Source: Candidatus Aminicenantota bacterium (GTDB lineage Bacteria; Acidobacteriota; Aminicenantia; UBA2199). From it: a DNA stretch of 33,268 nt. Position 1 is the stretch's first letter. Each line of letters opens with the position of its first letter. A program made the translations under genes and the position numbers. Under the pieces are notes generated by a model. It saw nothing but the letters and a program-made list of their open reading frames with translations, searched no databases and was not told the origin of the DNA. The DNA lies in NCBI GenBank assembly GCA_030610885.1, contig JAUWQW010000017.1, positions 1-33,268 of the forward strand, given 5' to 3'. Shown one piece after another: positions 32,743-33,268 of this stretch.

Positions 32743-33268
32743 TTATTTTGTTAAAGTAAAAGTTACTACTACAGTAAATCTGACTGGTTTTGGTATACCA
32801 TTTACAATATACGGCTCATATATCCACTGCCTTACAGCTGAAACTGCAGAATTATTCAATAACGGATGCCCGGTTATAACATTAGCAGTTCTCACACGAC
32901 CATAAATATCTGTTATTGCTTCAACAATAACCTTTCCCTCAATCCTTGCCTTTAATGCGATTGATGGATATTGAGGTTCCACTTTCTTTATTAATCTTGG
33001 TCTTTGAACTGTGGTTACATGTATAGCATTAGAAGTATCAAAAGCATCTCCTACACCACCAAGAACTCCTCCAACAACTCCACCTTCAACTCCACCTTCA
33101 ACTCCACCTTCAATACCAAAATCAAAACTACTTAAATCCTCTTCTTCTATTTCTACAGGTATCTCAATTGGTGCAACCAGCCTTCCTGCCATAACTTGTC
33201 TTTTTTTAACCTCTTTTTCCCTTATTTTTCCTCTTGTAGTGGTTTTTTTAGTTGATTTCTTCTTTGCA
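32743..33268 (-). CDS. tonB: TonB energy transducer (5' end outside the window)
   Basis: The frame is open to the right edge, so the N-terminal membrane anchor is not seen. The visible part begins with a basic region (AKKKSTKKTTTRGKIREKEVKK), then a linker with repeated Gly-Gly-Val units (GGVEGGVEGGVVGGVLGGV), then the C-terminal TonB domain: PRLIKKVEPQYPSIALKARI, EGKVIVEAITDIYGRV and AVSAVRQWIYEPYIVNGIP, the beta-alpha-beta fold that grips the TonB box. An internal Met at 33192 is not the start, because the reading frame and linker continue upstream. It is the first known gene of the operon with exbB and exbD. Confidence 0.9.
   Translation of the reverse strand, partial: AKKKSTKKTTTRGKIREKEVKKRQVMAGRLVAPIEIPVEIEEEDLSSFDFGIEGGVEGGVEGGVVGGVLGGVGDAFDTSNAIHVTTVQRPRLIKKVEPQYPSIALKARIEGKVIVEAITDIYGRVRTANVITGHPLLNNSAVSAVRQWIYEPYIVNGIPKPVRFTVVVTFTLTK
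33077..33112. repeat. Three identical 12-bp tandem repeats inside tonB
   Basis: ACTCCACCTTCA occurs three times in a row and encodes the Gly-Gly-Val-Glu units of the TonB linker. Flanking degenerate copies extend the pattern to about 33060. Because 12 is a multiple of three, slippage changes linker length without breaking the frame. Confidence 0.8.

Overview
The window is a very A+T-rich, gene-dense stretch of bacterial chromosome. The host is diderm (Gram-negative-type): it has a TonB-ExbB-ExbD energy-transduction operon, a second ExbD, a DUF5916 outer-membrane barrel protein and a LOS/LPS-type family 2 glycosyltransferase. A small 2[4Fe-4S] ferredoxin, an Hfq-like Sm protein, a FecR/DUF6600 protein and a Gly-Gly-Val-rich TonB suggest an anaerobic, low-GC member of the Acidobacteriota/Aminicenantota neighbourhood. 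That placement is an inference from gene content, not a measurement.

Layout. 1-5.8 kb: a possible membrane-protein tail, an unknown membrane-anchored protein, a glycosyltransferase, an Hfq-like gene followed by pdxA, a TPR gene followed by a GlmU-like acetyltransferase that has lost its nucleotidyltransferase site, and an exbD. 5.9-12.6 kb: a Ser/Thr kinase, the DUF5916 protein, a 57-residue ferredoxin missed by length-limited gene calling, a 700-residue secreted FecR/DUF6600 protein behind a textbook sigma-54 promoter with two upstream palindromes, and pgeF. 12.7-18.1 kb, all on the minus strand: a fatty-acid/phospholipid operon read as yceD (DUF177)-rpmF-plsX-fabG-acpP-fabF, with miaB upstream of it.

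18.1-24.3 kb is an accessory island between miaB and recN. It is edged by REP-like palindromes that belong with a RAYT (REP-associated tyrosine transposase). It contains a reverse transcriptase of apparent Abi/UG (unknown-group) type, translationally coupled to a family A DNA polymerase-like protein, followed by a frameshifted HTH gene, a TIGR04255-like protein, a two-TM protein and a serine-recombinase stump. The RT-polymerase pair is the best candidate here for an uncharacterised, possibly anti-phage, system.

24.3-33.3 kb: recN, an EamA transporter, a sodium:solute symporter, tRNA-Arg(UCG), an unknown helical protein, ndk, a diacylglycerol-kinase-family lipid kinase, a bidirectional terminator, and the tonB-exbB-exbD operon, whose tonB runs off the right edge.

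Several genes have a good -10 box only 6-9 bases before the start codon and no Shine-Dalgarno sequence, so leaderless transcripts may be common in this organism.
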